From Nitrospina sp. (GTDB lineage Bacteria > Nitrospinota > Nitrospinia > Nitrospinales > VA-1): a DNA stretch of 46,308 bases. The DNA is taken from NCBI GenBank assembly GCA_018653085.1, contig JABIAY010000026.1, forward strand, positions 1-46,308, read 5' to 3'. Shown one piece after another: positions 1 to 7,901 of this stretch. A model generated the notes under the pieces. The model saw nothing but the letters and a program-made list of their open reading frames with translations. It was not told the DNA's origin and searched no databases. Numbering within the stretch: position 1 is the first letter of the stretch; every line of letters starts with the position of its first letter. Position numbers and translations under genes: made by a program.

Positions 1-155
1 AATTTTTAGCAGGTGCTGAGGATGTTGGGTTAACCACCCTAAAAGGTCATCGTTCAGTCGGAGGAATGCGAGCGAGTATCTATAACGCCATGCCTGAAGC
101 TGGCGTTGATGCTCTGATTGATTATATGAAGAATTTTGAAAAGCGTAAGGCCTAG
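1..155 (+). CDS. serC: Phosphoserine aminotransferase, C-terminal end (partial)
   Basis: This is the last 50 codons of SerC, cut by the window start and ending in TAG. SerC is the PLP enzyme that turns 3-phosphohydroxypyruvate into phosphoserine. The visible part contains the family signature [19 protein letters not shown], which helps bind the phosphate at the dimer interface, followed by the usual C-terminal helix ([17 protein letters not shown]). serA, the preceding step in the pathway, lies about 320 bases downstream on the same strand, which fits a serine-synthesis unit. An unrelated-frame remnant of a second class V aminotransferase begins right at the serC stop. Confidence 0.9.
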   Translation, partial: FLAGAEDVGLTTLKGHRSVGGMRASIYNAMPEAGVDALIDYMKNFEKRKA

Positions 156-156
156 C

Positions 157-333
157 GGACAAGACCAATGGAAAGGGAAAGTTGTACGAATTGCCCACTT
201 GGGTTATGTGGACACCTTTGACATCATCGTAGCGATTTCGGCTCTGGAGATGGCCTTGAAAAAATTCGGCGCCCAAATCCAGTTAGGCAAAGGCGTGGCC
301 GCCGCTCAGGAAATACTATTAGAAGCTTACTGA
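157..333 (+). pseudogene. 3' remnant of an alanine-glyoxylate/serine-pyruvate type class V aminotransferase
   Basis: In a different frame from serC, this stretch encodes about 58 residues ending in TGA. They read like the C-terminus of the PucG/AGXT branch of class V aminotransferases: GKVVRIAHLGYVDTFDI, then an ALEMALKKFG helix and a final LGKGVAAAQEILLEAY. The open frame runs back only to about base 136, inside the serC tail, so no catalytic domain is present and there is no plausible ribosome binding site. In many bacteria an aminotransferase of this branch sits directly upstream of serA. I infer that serC replaced such a gene and left its 3' end behind. A translated small protein cannot be excluded. 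Confidence 0.6.
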
Positions 334-431
334 CCGGCGAGCCGCCGGAGGCAGACAGCAATGACTCGTTAAGCCAAGATGAGTCATTGCCAATCAAACA
401 AAGTTATTGCCAGTCGGCCCCACGTATGGTG
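334..431. repeat. Intergenic repeat copy 1, starting at a stop codon
   Basis: This copy begins on the base after the TGA at 333. Its first 15 bases form a hairpin (CCGGC stem, GAGCC loop, GCCGG) followed by AGGCAG. The middle holds a perfect 10-bp inverted repeat (GCAATGACTC/GAGTCATTGC) around a loop related to the family core AGCCGAGA. The end (about 414-431) is the inverted family terminus GGCCCCACGTATGGTGG, itself a CCAC/GTGG hairpin. The rest of the spacer to serA (432-475) holds only a weak ribosome binding site (TTTTGGAGTTAACGA). Confidence 0.6.
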
Positions 432-475
432 GAAACCGCCGGTTGTTTCCGACCATCACATTTTGGAGTTAACGA

Positions 476-2074
476 ATGAAAGTTCTTGTTTCTGACAACC
501 TCTCCGCGACTGGAGTTGAAATTCTCAAAAAAGAATCCGGAATTGAGGTCGATGTTAAAACCGGCCTGCCCAAGGAAGAATTAATAAAAATCATTTCCGC
601 CTACGATGGTTTAATTGTCCGAAGTGCCACCAAAGTGGTCGCCGAAATTATTGAGGCCGCTGACAACCTGAAAGTAATCGGCCGAGCCGGAGTTGGCGTG
701 GACAATATTGATTTAGCGGCGGCTGGCACAAAAGGCATTATTGTCATGAATGCGCCAGAAGGCAATATGATCACCACTGCCGAGCATACCATGGCCTTGT
801 TGCTGTCCATGTCTCGGAACATTCCACAAGCCAGCCACGCTCTCAAAAATAGAAAGTGGGCTCCGAAAGAGTTCATGGGAGTAGAACTTTTTGAAAAAAC
901 CCTGGGCATTGTCGGGTTGGGCCGAATCGGCTCCAATGTTGCTGAACGAGCTCGCGCTTTTAAGATGAAAATAGTAGCATTCGATCCTTACGTCACACAG
1001 GAAAGAGCTGAAATCCTGGGCGTGGAACTGGTAGAGATGAAAGATTTGCTGGAACGCTCTGACTTTCTCACCCTGCACACTCCGGGACTGGCTGATGGCA
1101 AGCCGTTACTGGGAAAAGAGCAGTTCGATCAAATGAAACCCGGCATTCGCATTGTCAACTGCGCCCGAGGTTCATTGATCGATGACTCTGCTCTGATTGA
1201 AGCCATTCAGTCAAAAAAAGTTGCCAGAGCCGCATTGGACGTTTACCACAAAGAACCCCTGGACCTTGACAGCCCACTGTTGCAGGTGGAGGAAATTATC
1301 TGCACTCCGCATCTGGGAGCTTCCACCGGAGAGGCGCAGGAAAAAGTGGCCATCTCAATTTGTGATCAGATTATTGACTATCTCAAATACGGCAATGTTC
1401 GTAATGCGGTCAATGTTCCGTCCATTGATGCCGAGACGCTGGCTAAAATCCAACCTTACCTCACATTAGGGGAAGACCTCGGCCACTTTATTTCTCAGCT
1501 GACCGATGGCCCTGTGACGCGTGTTGAAATTCAATATAATGGTGAAGTGTCTACCATACAGCTAAAGCCGGTGACCAACGCCATTTTAAAAGGACTCTTC
1601 AACCGTTCTATCGATGGAATCAATATGGTGAATGCTCCCTTTATCGCAAAAGAGAGAGGGATCGAAGTGCAGGAGTCCAATAGTAGCGAAGTGCACGAAT
1701 ACACCAGCACGGTTCAAGTTCAGGTCACCACTCAAAATGGAACCCAAAAAGTCACCGGCAGTGTTTTTGGTAAAGGTGACTCCAGAATCGTACAATTTGC
1801 CGATTACAATATGGAAGCGGTCCTCTCTAAAAACATGCTCGTGCTCCAGAATATGGATGTTCCCGGCGTCATCGGGAATCTGGGAAATATTCTCGGGAAA
1901 AACGGCCTGAATATCGCTGGCTTTCACCTGGGCAGACAAGAAGAGGAAGGCAAGGCCGGCAAGGCCGGCAAGGCCATCGCCATTATCAATATCGATTCTC
2001 CGCCCACCACCGAAGCTTTACGAGAATTGCGCAACACGGCTAATATTCTCAGTGTTCACAGCGTTACGCTGTAG
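476..2074 (+). CDS. serA: D-3-phosphoglycerate dehydrogenase, long ACT-domain form
   Basis: SerA oxidises 3-phosphoglycerate to 3-phosphohydroxypyruvate with NAD, the first committed step of serine synthesis, in the cytoplasm. At 532 residues it is the long form. The substrate-binding domain is split around an NAD-binding Rossmann fold with GLGRIG at 147-152. Catalytic Arg231 (NCARGSLID), Glu260 (HKEP) and His279 (CTPHLGAS) are all in place. A middle intervening regulatory domain (about 315-450) and a C-terminal ACT domain (about 455-532) follow; the ACT domain usually senses serine. GGAG lies 8 bases before the ATG. Oddity: the ACT domain carries three tandem Gly-Lys-Ala units (about 492-500) from a 9-bp DNA repeat. 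Confidence 0.96.
   Translation: MKVLVSDNLSATGVEILKKESGIEVDVKTGLPKEELIKIISAYDGLIVRSATKVVAEIIEAADNLKVIGRAGVGVDNIDLAAAGTKGIIVMNAPEGNMITTAEHTMALLLSMSRNIPQASHALKNRKWAPKEFMGVELFEKTLGIVGLGRIGSNVAERARAFKMKIVAFDPYVTQERAEILGVELVEMKDLLERSDFLTLHTPGLADGKPLLGKEQFDQMKPGIRIVNCARGSLIDDSALIEAIQSKKVARAALDVYHKEPLDLDSPLLQVEEIICTPHLGASTGEAQEKVAISICDQIIDYLKYGNVRNAVNVPSIDAETLAKIQPYLTLGEDLGHFISQLTDGPVTRVEIQYNGEVSTIQLKPVTNAILKGLFNRSIDGINMVNAPFIAKERGIEVQESNSSEVHEYTSTVQVQVTTQNGTQKVTGSVFGKGDSRIVQFADYNMEAVLSKNMLVLQNMDVPGVIGNLGNILGKNGLNIAGFHLGRQEEEGKAGKAGKAIAIINIDSPPTTEALRELRNTANILSVHSVTL
1949..1975 (+). repeat. 9-bp tandem repeat (3 copies) inside serA
   Basis: Three perfect head-to-tail copies of GGCAAGGCC lie at 1949-1957, 1958-1966 and 1967-1975. 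They add Gly-Lys-Ala units in frame, in a surface loop of the ACT domain between the GFHLGRQ and AIAIINIDS strands, where relatives usually have one short turn. The unit length keeps the frame, so it can vary by slippage without breaking the gene. Confidence 0.85.
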
Positions 2075-2094
2075 CGGGTTGATTCCAAATAAAA

Positions 2095-2127
2095 AAAGCG
2101 AGGCTCCCTGAAAGGGAACCTCGCTTT
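2095..2127. terminator. Bidirectional intrinsic terminator between serA and the prolyl isomerase gene
   Basis: A near-perfect inverted repeat (AAAGCGAGG ... CCTCGCTTT, with an inner TCCC/GGGA stem and a short loop) lies between two convergent genes. A-rich sequence before it and T-rich sequence after it let it work in both directions, ending serA and the gene at 2147-2731. Confidence 0.85.
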
Positions 2128-2146
2128 AATTCTTTACAGTCCGAAG

Positions 2147-2731
2147 TTAATCTTCTTTCTTCTGGCTATCGTCTCCGGCATCCTGACCGGATTGCGCCTG
2201 CTCAGTTTTCTGACCAAAAACCTGAGCGATCACATCATTGATGACATCTGTCCCCAGAATGTTATAGACCGTATTCGCCGATTTAAAATGCGGACTGGTA
2301 AAAAGGCTCAGCACCTTTTTACTGGTGTAACCCAGCATCATAAACTCATGTGCGTAGTTTTCCGCTACCAGCCTGAGGGTATCTTCATCCGCATCTTCAT
2401 CACCCGTTGGTGGCCCTGCATCCGGATCAACATCTTCCTGAATTTCGTAAACATAAATCAAGTGCCAGCCAAACTCGGTTTTGACCGGGCCGACGACATC
2501 TCCCTCTTGAGCAGTAAACGCGGCAACCTCAAAAGGTCGGACCATGGCTCCTTTGCCAAACCATCCTAGATCCCCACCTCGTTTTTTAGAAGGGCATTCG
2601 CTATGCTCCTCCGCTAACTTGGTGAATTCTTCCCCTTCGTCAACCTTGGCCTTCAATTCATCGGCAAGCTCTTTGGAACCCACAAGAATATGTCGGGCCT
2701 GGACTTTTTTAACTTTTCTCTCTTTTGCCAT
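2147..2731 (-). CDS. Parvulin-type peptidyl-prolyl isomerase with C-terminal extension
   Basis: The first 100 residues are a PpiC/parvulin domain: QARHILVGSKELADELKAKV, then the GGDLGWFGKGAMVRPFEVAAF core and the closing FGWHLIYVYEI. Such enzymes speed cis-trans isomerisation at prolines. No signal peptide is visible, so it should be cytoplasmic, unlike SurA/PrsA. After an acidic linker (about 108-120) comes a helical stretch of about 55 residues (EFMMLGYTSKKVLSLFTSPHF...) that I do not recognise, then a charged tail. The gene converges on serA and shares its terminator. Confidence 0.88.
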   Translation of the reverse strand: MAKERKVKKVQARHILVGSKELADELKAKVDEGEEFTKLAEEHSECPSKKRGGDLGWFGKGAMVRPFEVAAFTAQEGDVVGPVKTEFGWHLIYVYEIQEDVDPDAGPPTGDEDADEDTLRLVAENYAHEFMMLGYTSKKVLSLFTSPHFKSANTVYNILGTDVINDVIAQVFGQKTEQAQSGQDAGDDSQKKED

Positions 2732-2814
2732 AATTCACTTCTATAAAATTATACAGTAAGGCTTTCCTGTTACAGGAAATACCATCAATAAAAAATGTTT
2801 CCTAACGATGCGTA

Positions 2815-3639
2815 TCAGTTTAATTTCAATGCGCAACACTTCTTATACTTTTTACCAGACCCGCAGGGACAAGGTTCATGAGGTTTTACTTTTCCCTCCT
2901 GAACATTCACGCCGGGCGAGTCTTTCATCAATGCTATACCAATTTTTTTTGCTTCCTTATAACGCTTCTTCAACCTGTCATTAAAATCCGGGATCGCCTG
3001 GCTGATGGCAATCAGCATATCACTATTGGACGACTCCAGCTTGGCATCTTCCTTTTCCCGCAGACTCTCATCCAAAAAATACGTCGAGGAAAAAATCGGT
3101 GCCTGGTCAGAGCTATCCAGTTCCATTTTATAAAAAGCAAGTTTCAAACTGCGATTATCATTGCGCGGATCGATATCGTAGGAGTCTTCTGCGAAATATT
3201 GATCATTGCCATAAAGAAAATCGAGCGTGTCCTTATTCCGCGGAACCAACTCAAAATAATTGAAATAATTTCCCGGCTGGAATTCCAGATAAGATGTCGG
3301 GTTTTTCTCACCATAGGCTTTCGCTTCCACAACCCTCTGCTTAAAGAGGAGTATCAACTCATCCGGGGCATTTTTGGAAAATCCCTTGGCGATCTGGGTT
3401 TGCACATCCGTCAATCGAGGGTGATCGGGAAGAGGATTAAAAGTTTTATTGAAGTTAAGCTGGAAAGCAAAAGCGTTACCCCGCTCGTCCTGATCACTCA
3501 GACGCACCACAACATAGTTATAATCGAAAAAAGGATGGGTGTGATAAAAGTCCTCCAGAACATAAGTACTCCGGTAGTCCTCTTCCTCGAACCGGTACGT
3601 CATTTTCGAGTTTTCACTCTCCTGCTTATTGATTACCAC
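2815..3639 (-). CDS. SEC-C motif protein of unknown function
   Basis: The last 20 residues carry the zinc-binding SEC-C motif (PCPCGSGKKYKKCC), also found at the end of SecA and many stand-alone proteins. The preceding 250 residues are soluble, rich in Asp and aromatic residues, and belong to no family I recognise; there is no signal peptide or membrane segment. The start is uncertain. A GTG at 3639 has AAGGA at short spacing (MVINKQESEN...), while an ATG at 3603 (MTYRFEEED...) has AGGAG about 15 bases upstream. It is likely monocistronic. Confidence 0.75.
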   Translation of the reverse strand: MVINKQESENSKMTYRFEEEDYRSTYVLEDFYHTHPFFDYNYVVVRLSDQDERGNAFAFQLNFNKTFNPLPDHPRLTDVQTQIAKGFSKNAPDELILLFKQRVVEAKAYGEKNPTSYLEFQPGNYFNYFELVPRNKDTLDFLYGNDQYFAEDSYDIDPRNDNRSLKLAFYKMELDSSDQAPIFSSTYFLDESLREKEDAKLESSNSDMLIAISQAIPDFNDRLKKRYKEAKKIGIALMKDSPGVNVQEGKVKPHEPCPCGSGKKYKKCCALKLN

Positions 3640-3736
3640 ATATCCTTCGATGACAATTCCCTTTCAACTAATTAATTCAGATCACCTTCATAAACAGCAA
3701 ACAACTTAATCAACCATTCTTTTTTAATTTTGCTGA

Positions 3737-4228
3737 TCAGCGAGGAAGATTAGAGGGTGAAAAACCCGGATATTTATTGATTATACTTTTATCTTGGTCT
3801 TGTTTTACTACATCCCGGACCGCACGAACAGAATCCTTGGTAATATCTTCCTTATGATTGGAGTTCGCGTGCCCGTAACGATAATAAAAGATAGCGGCAG
3901 TAGCATGCGGCAATTCATTTGAGGTCCATGTGGTGAAACCTCCACCAGGCGAGAAAGTCGAGCTTATGAAAATATCCATGCGATCCATATCGGGAATTAC
4001 ATGGTCTTCATCATAAAGGCTTTCCGCCTCCTCCAGGGTCGGCATTCTCCAATCATCATAACTCGCAAACTTTTCGATTCCCAGTTTCTGCAAATAGTCC
4101 TGCGCTTTATACCAGTTGAGCCACTTACTGGTATCCTGGAAGGAATCTGTTTGCTTCCACATTAGTTTGGTCTCAAGGTCCGTAATGGTCCCATCCCCAT
4201 TATCAACAAATCGTTTTTGCAAATCCAA
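3737..4228 (-). CDS. DUF1566 (Lcl-type) domain protein 1
   Basis: This 163-residue protein is a single DUF1566 domain, a C-type-lectin-like fold often found in cell-surface and binding proteins. It shows the family landmarks in order: FVDNGDGTITD, LMWKQTDS, KWLNWYKAQDY, ASYDDWRMPTLEEAESLYD, GGGFTTWTS and SVRAVRD. There is no signal peptide, and a short polar tail follows the domain. It is the last gene of a minus-strand run of DUF1566 genes, 35 bases after its neighbour. The function is unknown; the many conserved Trp residues suggest ligand binding rather than catalysis. Confidence 0.82.
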   Translation of the reverse strand: MDLQKRFVDNGDGTITDLETKLMWKQTDSFQDTSKWLNWYKAQDYLQKLGIEKFASYDDWRMPTLEEAESLYDEDHVIPDMDRMDIFISSTFSPGGGFTTWTSNELPHATAAIFYYRYGHANSNHKEDITKDSVRAVRDVVKQDQDKSIINKYPGFSPSNLPR

Positions 4229-4263
4229 GTTCAGTTCTCCCGCTTCAACGCTAATATTAGTTT

Positions 4264-4719
4264 TTAGTCGTCATCCTTTTCAATATCACGGACCAATCTT
4301 GAGGCCCCTCTCGATACACGAAAAATGTCATCATAAATGGTGACTCCCTTGCGGAAATTCATGCGCACACCTTGTATATTGTGCCGCACATCGCTGGTCC
4401 AGCACAGGAACCCACACCCCGGCTCAAACAAATGGGGCAAATGAATCATCTGGCCCATATTATCGGAGTTTTTCTGTTTTTTATCGAAGAGGCTCTTTGC
4501 CTCCTCGGCAGTAGGAAGTCTCCAGTTAGAAAAACCGGCGAACCGTTTACGATTAAGACTTTCAGCAAATTCTTTAACCTGACGCTGGCCCAGCCATTTG
4601 CCAGCCATTTGCCAGGTATCTTTTTTCAGCCAGACCAAACGTTTTGTGCCATCGATAATGGTGTCGCTGTCCGCTTCCATAAATCGTCCACCCGCTGGAT
4701 TCAAGCCCTGCTCACTCAT
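4264..4719 (-). CDS. DUF1566 domain protein 2
   Basis: A single DUF1566 domain of 151 residues. Landmarks are DSDTIIDGTKRLVWLKKDTW, KWLGQRQVKEFAESLN, FAGFSNWRLPTAEEAKSLFD, GCGFLCWTSDVR and ASRLVRDIE. The first strand is degenerate compared with the DNGDGT of its siblings. It ends in a short acidic tail (EKDDD), has no signal peptide, and starts 12 bases after the stop of the two-domain gene, so it is very likely cotranscribed. Confidence 0.82.
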   Translation of the reverse strand: MSEQGLNPAGGRFMEADSDTIIDGTKRLVWLKKDTWQMAGKWLGQRQVKEFAESLNRKRFAGFSNWRLPTAEEAKSLFDKKQKNSDNMGQMIHLPHLFEPGCGFLCWTSDVRHNIQGVRMNFRKGVTIYDDIFRVSRGASRLVRDIEKDDD

Positions 4720-4731
4720 GGCATGCCATTT

Positions 4732-5616
4732 CTATGAATCACTCTCAATATCCCGAACCGCGCGGACACCATGACTGCGCAAACCCGTTCCGTGCCATTT
4801 ATAATCTCCATTATAAAAATGGAACCGGATAGCCAGTCCTCTTTCAGACTTATTTATCGTTTTGGTCCAACAGGTCAAACCACATCCGGCAGGGAAACCT
4901 TTAGCCAAAAACACCGTATCGCCATAATTGTCTGTAACAGGATTCGAAGCATCATAAATTGCCTGTGCTTCCTTTCGTGTCGGCATACGCCAGTTCCGGT
5001 AACCGGCAAACCGCGTCCGGTTCAATTGTTGCACATAGTTTTTCGCCTCATCCCAGCTCACCCACTTGTCCAAATCTACGTAGGAGTCCACCGCTTTCCA
5101 CATCAAGCTGGTCTTGTGATCGGTTACCGTGCCATCCTTATGGAGGACTATGCGGACAAAATCCGGATCCTCTTCTTCCTGGATATTGTCCCGAACCAGG
5201 CGCACAGCACTGGGGAACCCATCGTTTTCCTTGGCCAGCCAGAATTCAAAATCGGACCGCAAATCATACGCCATAGCGGCTTTGGCACCACGGGTTTGGC
5301 TGGTCCAGGTCGAGAATCCGCAACCAGACGTAAAGACCGGGTCGACATGAATTTCACAACCTTCCACATCCGTATTGCTGGCGGATAGATGAAAAAGATG
5401 TTTGACTTCAGAAGCGGAAGGAATGCGCCAATTGCCATATCCGGCGAATTTTTCCTCATTCATTTTACGCGCCAACTCCTGACTTTCATGCCAGGTGATC
5501 AACCGCCCCAGGGTGACCCAGGTATCCTTCTTCATCCACATGAGGTTGTGCTTCAGGTCCGTAACGGTATCATCTCCGTTGTCCGCGTACTGTAGTTCCA
5601 ATTTGGTTTCCGTCAT
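4732..5616 (-). CDS. Tandem DUF1566 protein (two domains)
   Basis: At 294 residues it carries two complete DUF1566 domains, about 8-145 and 150-292. Each has its own start (YADNGDDTVTDLKHNLMW; HKDGTVTDHKTSLMWK), its own DWR-like motif (YGNWRIPSASE; YRNWRMPTRKE), its own Trp core (GCGFSTWTS; GCGLTCWTK) and its own closing VRLVRD/VRAVRD. This looks like an in-frame fusion of two neighbouring family genes or an internal duplication. Its ATG overlaps the upstream stop codon (ATGA), a sign of translational coupling. It has no signal peptide, and the ligand is unknown. Confidence 0.83.
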   Translation of the reverse strand: MTETKLELQYADNGDDTVTDLKHNLMWMKKDTWVTLGRLITWHESQELARKMNEEKFAGYGNWRIPSASEVKHLFHLSASNTDVEGCEIHVDPVFTSGCGFSTWTSQTRGAKAAMAYDLRSDFEFWLAKENDGFPSAVRLVRDNIQEEEDPDFVRIVLHKDGTVTDHKTSLMWKAVDSYVDLDKWVSWDEAKNYVQQLNRTRFAGYRNWRMPTRKEAQAIYDASNPVTDNYGDTVFLAKGFPAGCGLTCWTKTINKSERGLAIRFHFYNGDYKWHGTGLRSHGVRAVRDIESDS

Positions 5617-6119
5617 GACCCTAACTTTCTGGCTGGGCGGGTATGGTCTCTTATAACCTGGTCTTTTCTACAGATACGAACCGAGCCAAAGTTATACTCT
5701 TCAACATTGACAACCTTGCCTTCGCTGTAGTCAAACCTTGGCCTGCGGGTAGAAGTATCCCCGGCAATCCATGCAGTTTTAAACGCACCCTCTGGAAATA
5801 CCGAATCAAGATGAAGGATCACGCCTCCCTTGCCCGGGTTTTCACACGATTCATCATAAAGTGATGAGACTTCATCTTGACTGGGCAACCGCCAGTCATC
5901 AAATCCGCCAATTTTTCTTAAATTCTTTCTGTCAGAATATTCCACCGCCTCATGCCAGTTGAAAAACTTGCCCTTGTCCTGCCAGGAATCCTTTTTCATC
6001 CAGTAAACACGGGTCTTACTATCAAAAATAACGTCACGGCCTTTCTCTACATACCGTTTAGGCTTGTTATCCTGTTTAACCGGTGCCTGTTCTACCTTTT
6101 GCGGAAGCTCGTCTGTCAT
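5613..6119 (-). CDS. DUF1566 domain protein, divergent, with Lys/Gln-rich N-terminus
   Basis: The 168 residues start with a polar, disordered-looking leader of about 25 residues (MTDELPQKVEQAPVKQDNKP), followed by one DUF1566 domain: RDVIFDSKTRVYWMKKDSW, FFNWHEAVEYSD, IGGFDDWRLPSQDEVSSLYD. The C-terminal half is degenerate: where siblings have TTWTS it has FKTAWIAG, and it ends VRICRKDQ instead of VRAVRD. It overlaps the next gene by 4 bases. The divergence of the distal strands may mean a different ligand. Confidence 0.8.
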   Translation of the reverse strand: MTDELPQKVEQAPVKQDNKPKRYVEKGRDVIFDSKTRVYWMKKDSWQDKGKFFNWHEAVEYSDRKNLRKIGGFDDWRLPSQDEVSSLYDESCENPGKGGVILHLDSVFPEGAFKTAWIAGDTSTRRPRFDYSEGKVVNVEEYNFGSVRICRKDQVIRDHTRPARKLGS

Positions 6120-6197
6120 TTTTTTATTTCTTAAGTTGCCGATTAAATCGGCAGGTTAAAAATCCGGGGTCGCTTTTCTATAAAACCAATAGAATCC

Positions 6198-6416
6198 TTA
6201 ATCGCCGGTATATCCTATTTCCACACTGTCTTCATCAACATTGACAATGACCGGGACCACATACTGGTCATTGGAGTATTCCAGCAACCTCTTTAAACCC
6301 TCTGGGTCTTTATCAACATTAACGTAAACAAAAGACCTGTGCTGTTTCTTAAAACTGTTCAGGGCTTTCTGGGTATGCGGGCAATCATCCTTGCCAAAAA
6401 TCATATAATGATCCAT
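6198..6416 (-). CDS. Glutaredoxin-like small protein
   Basis: At 72 residues it matches a minimal glutaredoxin fold: a first strand MDHYMIFGKDDCPHTQKALN with CPHT at the active site, a second strand FVYVNVDKDPEG, the cis-proline strand YVVPVIVNVD and a final Gly-containing turn. CPHT has only one cysteine, so this is a monothiol-type active site that could work with glutathione or bind a cofactor. A clear ribosome binding site (GGAG, 4 bases from the ATG) precedes it. It sits between two DUF1566 genes, which hints at thiol or iron-sulfur care for this cluster; that link is inferred. Confidence 0.78.
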   Translation of the reverse strand: MDHYMIFGKDDCPHTQKALNSFKKQHRSFVYVNVDKDPEGLKRLLEYSNDQYVVPVIVNVDEDSVEIGYTGD

Positions 6417-6454
6417 AACACTCCAATCATATTACCCTCAACATCGGGCTAAAA

Positions 6455-7066
6455 TTAACGTTCGAATGTTTTGGTGTCCTTGCGCCATTCCGGCTCCCAT
6501 TCCTCCTGAACCACATCACGGGTCACCCGGCAGTGAGAATATTCGTTATCCTTATGTTCCCATACATCGTTACCCGTCACGTAACTGAATTTTTGCGCAT
6601 ATTGCTGGTAGTCCGGCTTTTCTTCATAGGTCCAGGTATTGTGACCGCCTCCTCTTTCAAACAGATCAGAAATATGGATCTCCGCGCCATCCTTATCGCT
6701 ATTTGACTGGACAAACGAAAAAAGACTTTTGGATTCTTCGATACCGGAAAGCCTCCAGTCATCATATCCGGCGAATTTTTTATCATTCAGCATTTCGCAA
6801 TAATCATGGGCCTCAAACCAGGTGATTCCATAACCGTACTCCGTGTAAGAATCATCCTTTTTCCACATCAGGTTGGAATGGGTATCACTGATGGTTCCAT
6901 CACCGTTATCGACAAAATCAGGGAGTTCTTCCTCAGCTAAAGCAACACCTTCTTCTTCCTCGTCGCCCCATTCCTCCCCGCCAACCCACTCTGTCTCAGG
7001 CTCGTCACCAACAAGCTCAGGGTCTATACCTTCATCAGGTGTTCTTGGGTCTTTATCTTCAGCCAT
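6455..7066 (-). CDS. DUF1566 domain protein with long acidic N-terminus
   Basis: The start at 7066 (MAEDKDPRTPDEG...) is chosen because AGGTGAGG lies just upstream; an in-frame start further up has no such signal. The first 55 residues are strongly acidic and low in complexity (GGEEWGDEEEEGVALAEEEL). A complete DUF1566 domain follows: FVDNGDGTISDTHSNLMWKK, GITWFEAHDYCEMLN, FAGYDDWRLSGIEESKSLF, GGGHNTWTYEE and CRVTRDVVQ. There is no signal peptide. Similar acidic leaders occur on the TPR and NHL proteins of the same region. Confidence 0.82.
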   Translation of the reverse strand: MAEDKDPRTPDEGIDPELVGDEPETEWVGGEEWGDEEEEGVALAEEELPDFVDNGDGTISDTHSNLMWKKDDSYTEYGYGITWFEAHDYCEMLNDKKFAGYDDWRLSGIEESKSLFSFVQSNSDKDGAEIHISDLFERGGGHNTWTYEEKPDYQQYAQKFSYVTGNDVWEHKDNEYSHCRVTRDVVQEEWEPEWRKDTKTFER

Positions 7067-7097
7067 TTCAAACCTCACCTTTCCAGGCAAAAAATTA

Positions 7098-7541
7098 TCA
7101 ATCCATATCCCTTATCATGCGCACCGAAGTACCGGTGGTAGACACCGACTGGTCCACACAAACCTCTTTCATAACAGGAAAATAGCTTTTCCATGCATAA
7201 GAATCGTAGCGGGTTTCAGATGTCCACACGCAGGTCTCTCCGCCTGCCTGATAATTGGAAACCTTACGCGCCGTTTTTTTCGGTAAGTTCAAGAACACTT
7301 CCCGGTACTCATTCGGGTGCCGAAACAAAGAACGCACTTCACTTTTAGTGGGAAGCCTCCAATCGTTAAAGCCCAAATAATTTTGCTCATTGCAGGCCTT
7401 TACATATGCGCTACCTTCCTCCCAGTTGAGCCACTTCCCCAATTCCTGCCGGGAATCCCTCAACACCCACATTACATCATTTCCCGGGTCTTCTACCGTA
7501 CCATTATCTTTTTTGATCCAACTGGTTTTTGATTCCGCCAC
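7098..7541 (-). CDS. DUF1566 domain protein
   Basis: The GTG at 7541 (VAESKTSWIKKDNG...) is preferred because CGAGG lies about 7 bases upstream; the TTG codons further up lack support. The product (about 147 residues) is one DUF1566 domain: GTVEDPGNDVMWVLRDSR, KWLNWEEGSAYVKACN, YLGFNDWRLPTKSEVRSLF, GGETCVWTSETRYD and VRMIRDMD at the very end. The first strand lacks the usual DNGDGT. It is followed after 31 bases by the next DUF1566 gene. Confidence 0.78.
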   Translation of the reverse strand: MAESKTSWIKKDNGTVEDPGNDVMWVLRDSRQELGKWLNWEEGSAYVKACNEQNYLGFNDWRLPTKSEVRSLFRHPNEYREVFLNLPKKTARKVSNYQAGGETCVWTSETRYDSYAWKSYFPVMKEVCVDQSVSTTGTSVRMIRDMD

Positions 7542-7901
7542 ACTAAACCTCGAACTTGCCAACAAAATAAAAAAACACTCTATGGTTCCCTCTCATTCAT
7601 CCAGCCTCGGCTGAATACATGCCACTCCCACCAGGGGAAACGACAAATATCTACCTGAAAAATGAGACAAGGAGAGAGTGTTTCTCTCTTGCACCTGTAT
7701 GAATAAACAATGTCTAGTTTTTATTAAAGTACCACCCGAGCACCGGGTTTTCAAGCCAAATTCAAGCAACCCTTTGCTTTGAAACCTCTGAATTTCTAAA
7801 GGAATTTCGGTTGCCGGAGCCTGTGCTGAGCACAAAGAGGTGCAGGAGCGAAGAGACCCCTTGAGAATGACGGTTTTGGGAGTTTTCCGGCAACCTGTTA
7901 G
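7542..7901. other. Gap between DUF1566 genes
   Basis: This 360-base spacer separates the first DUF1566 gene of the run from the rest. No credible gene is visible on either strand. It contains the 87-bp inverted-repeat element at 7809-7895. The part nearer the downstream gene (about 7560-7750) is AT-rich and may hold its promoter, but I cannot pick out convincing -35 and -10 boxes. Confidence 0.4.
7809..7895. repeat. 87-bp element with 10-bp perfect terminal inverted repeats
   Basis: GGTTGCCGGA at 7809-7818 is matched by TCCGGCAACC at 7886-7895. The interior includes CTGTGCTGAGCACA (a small palindrome) and a GAGCGAAGAGACCCC-type stretch reminiscent of short dispersed repeats in other genomes. 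No second copy was found in this window, so whether it is mobile or a structured RNA is open. Confidence 0.45.
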
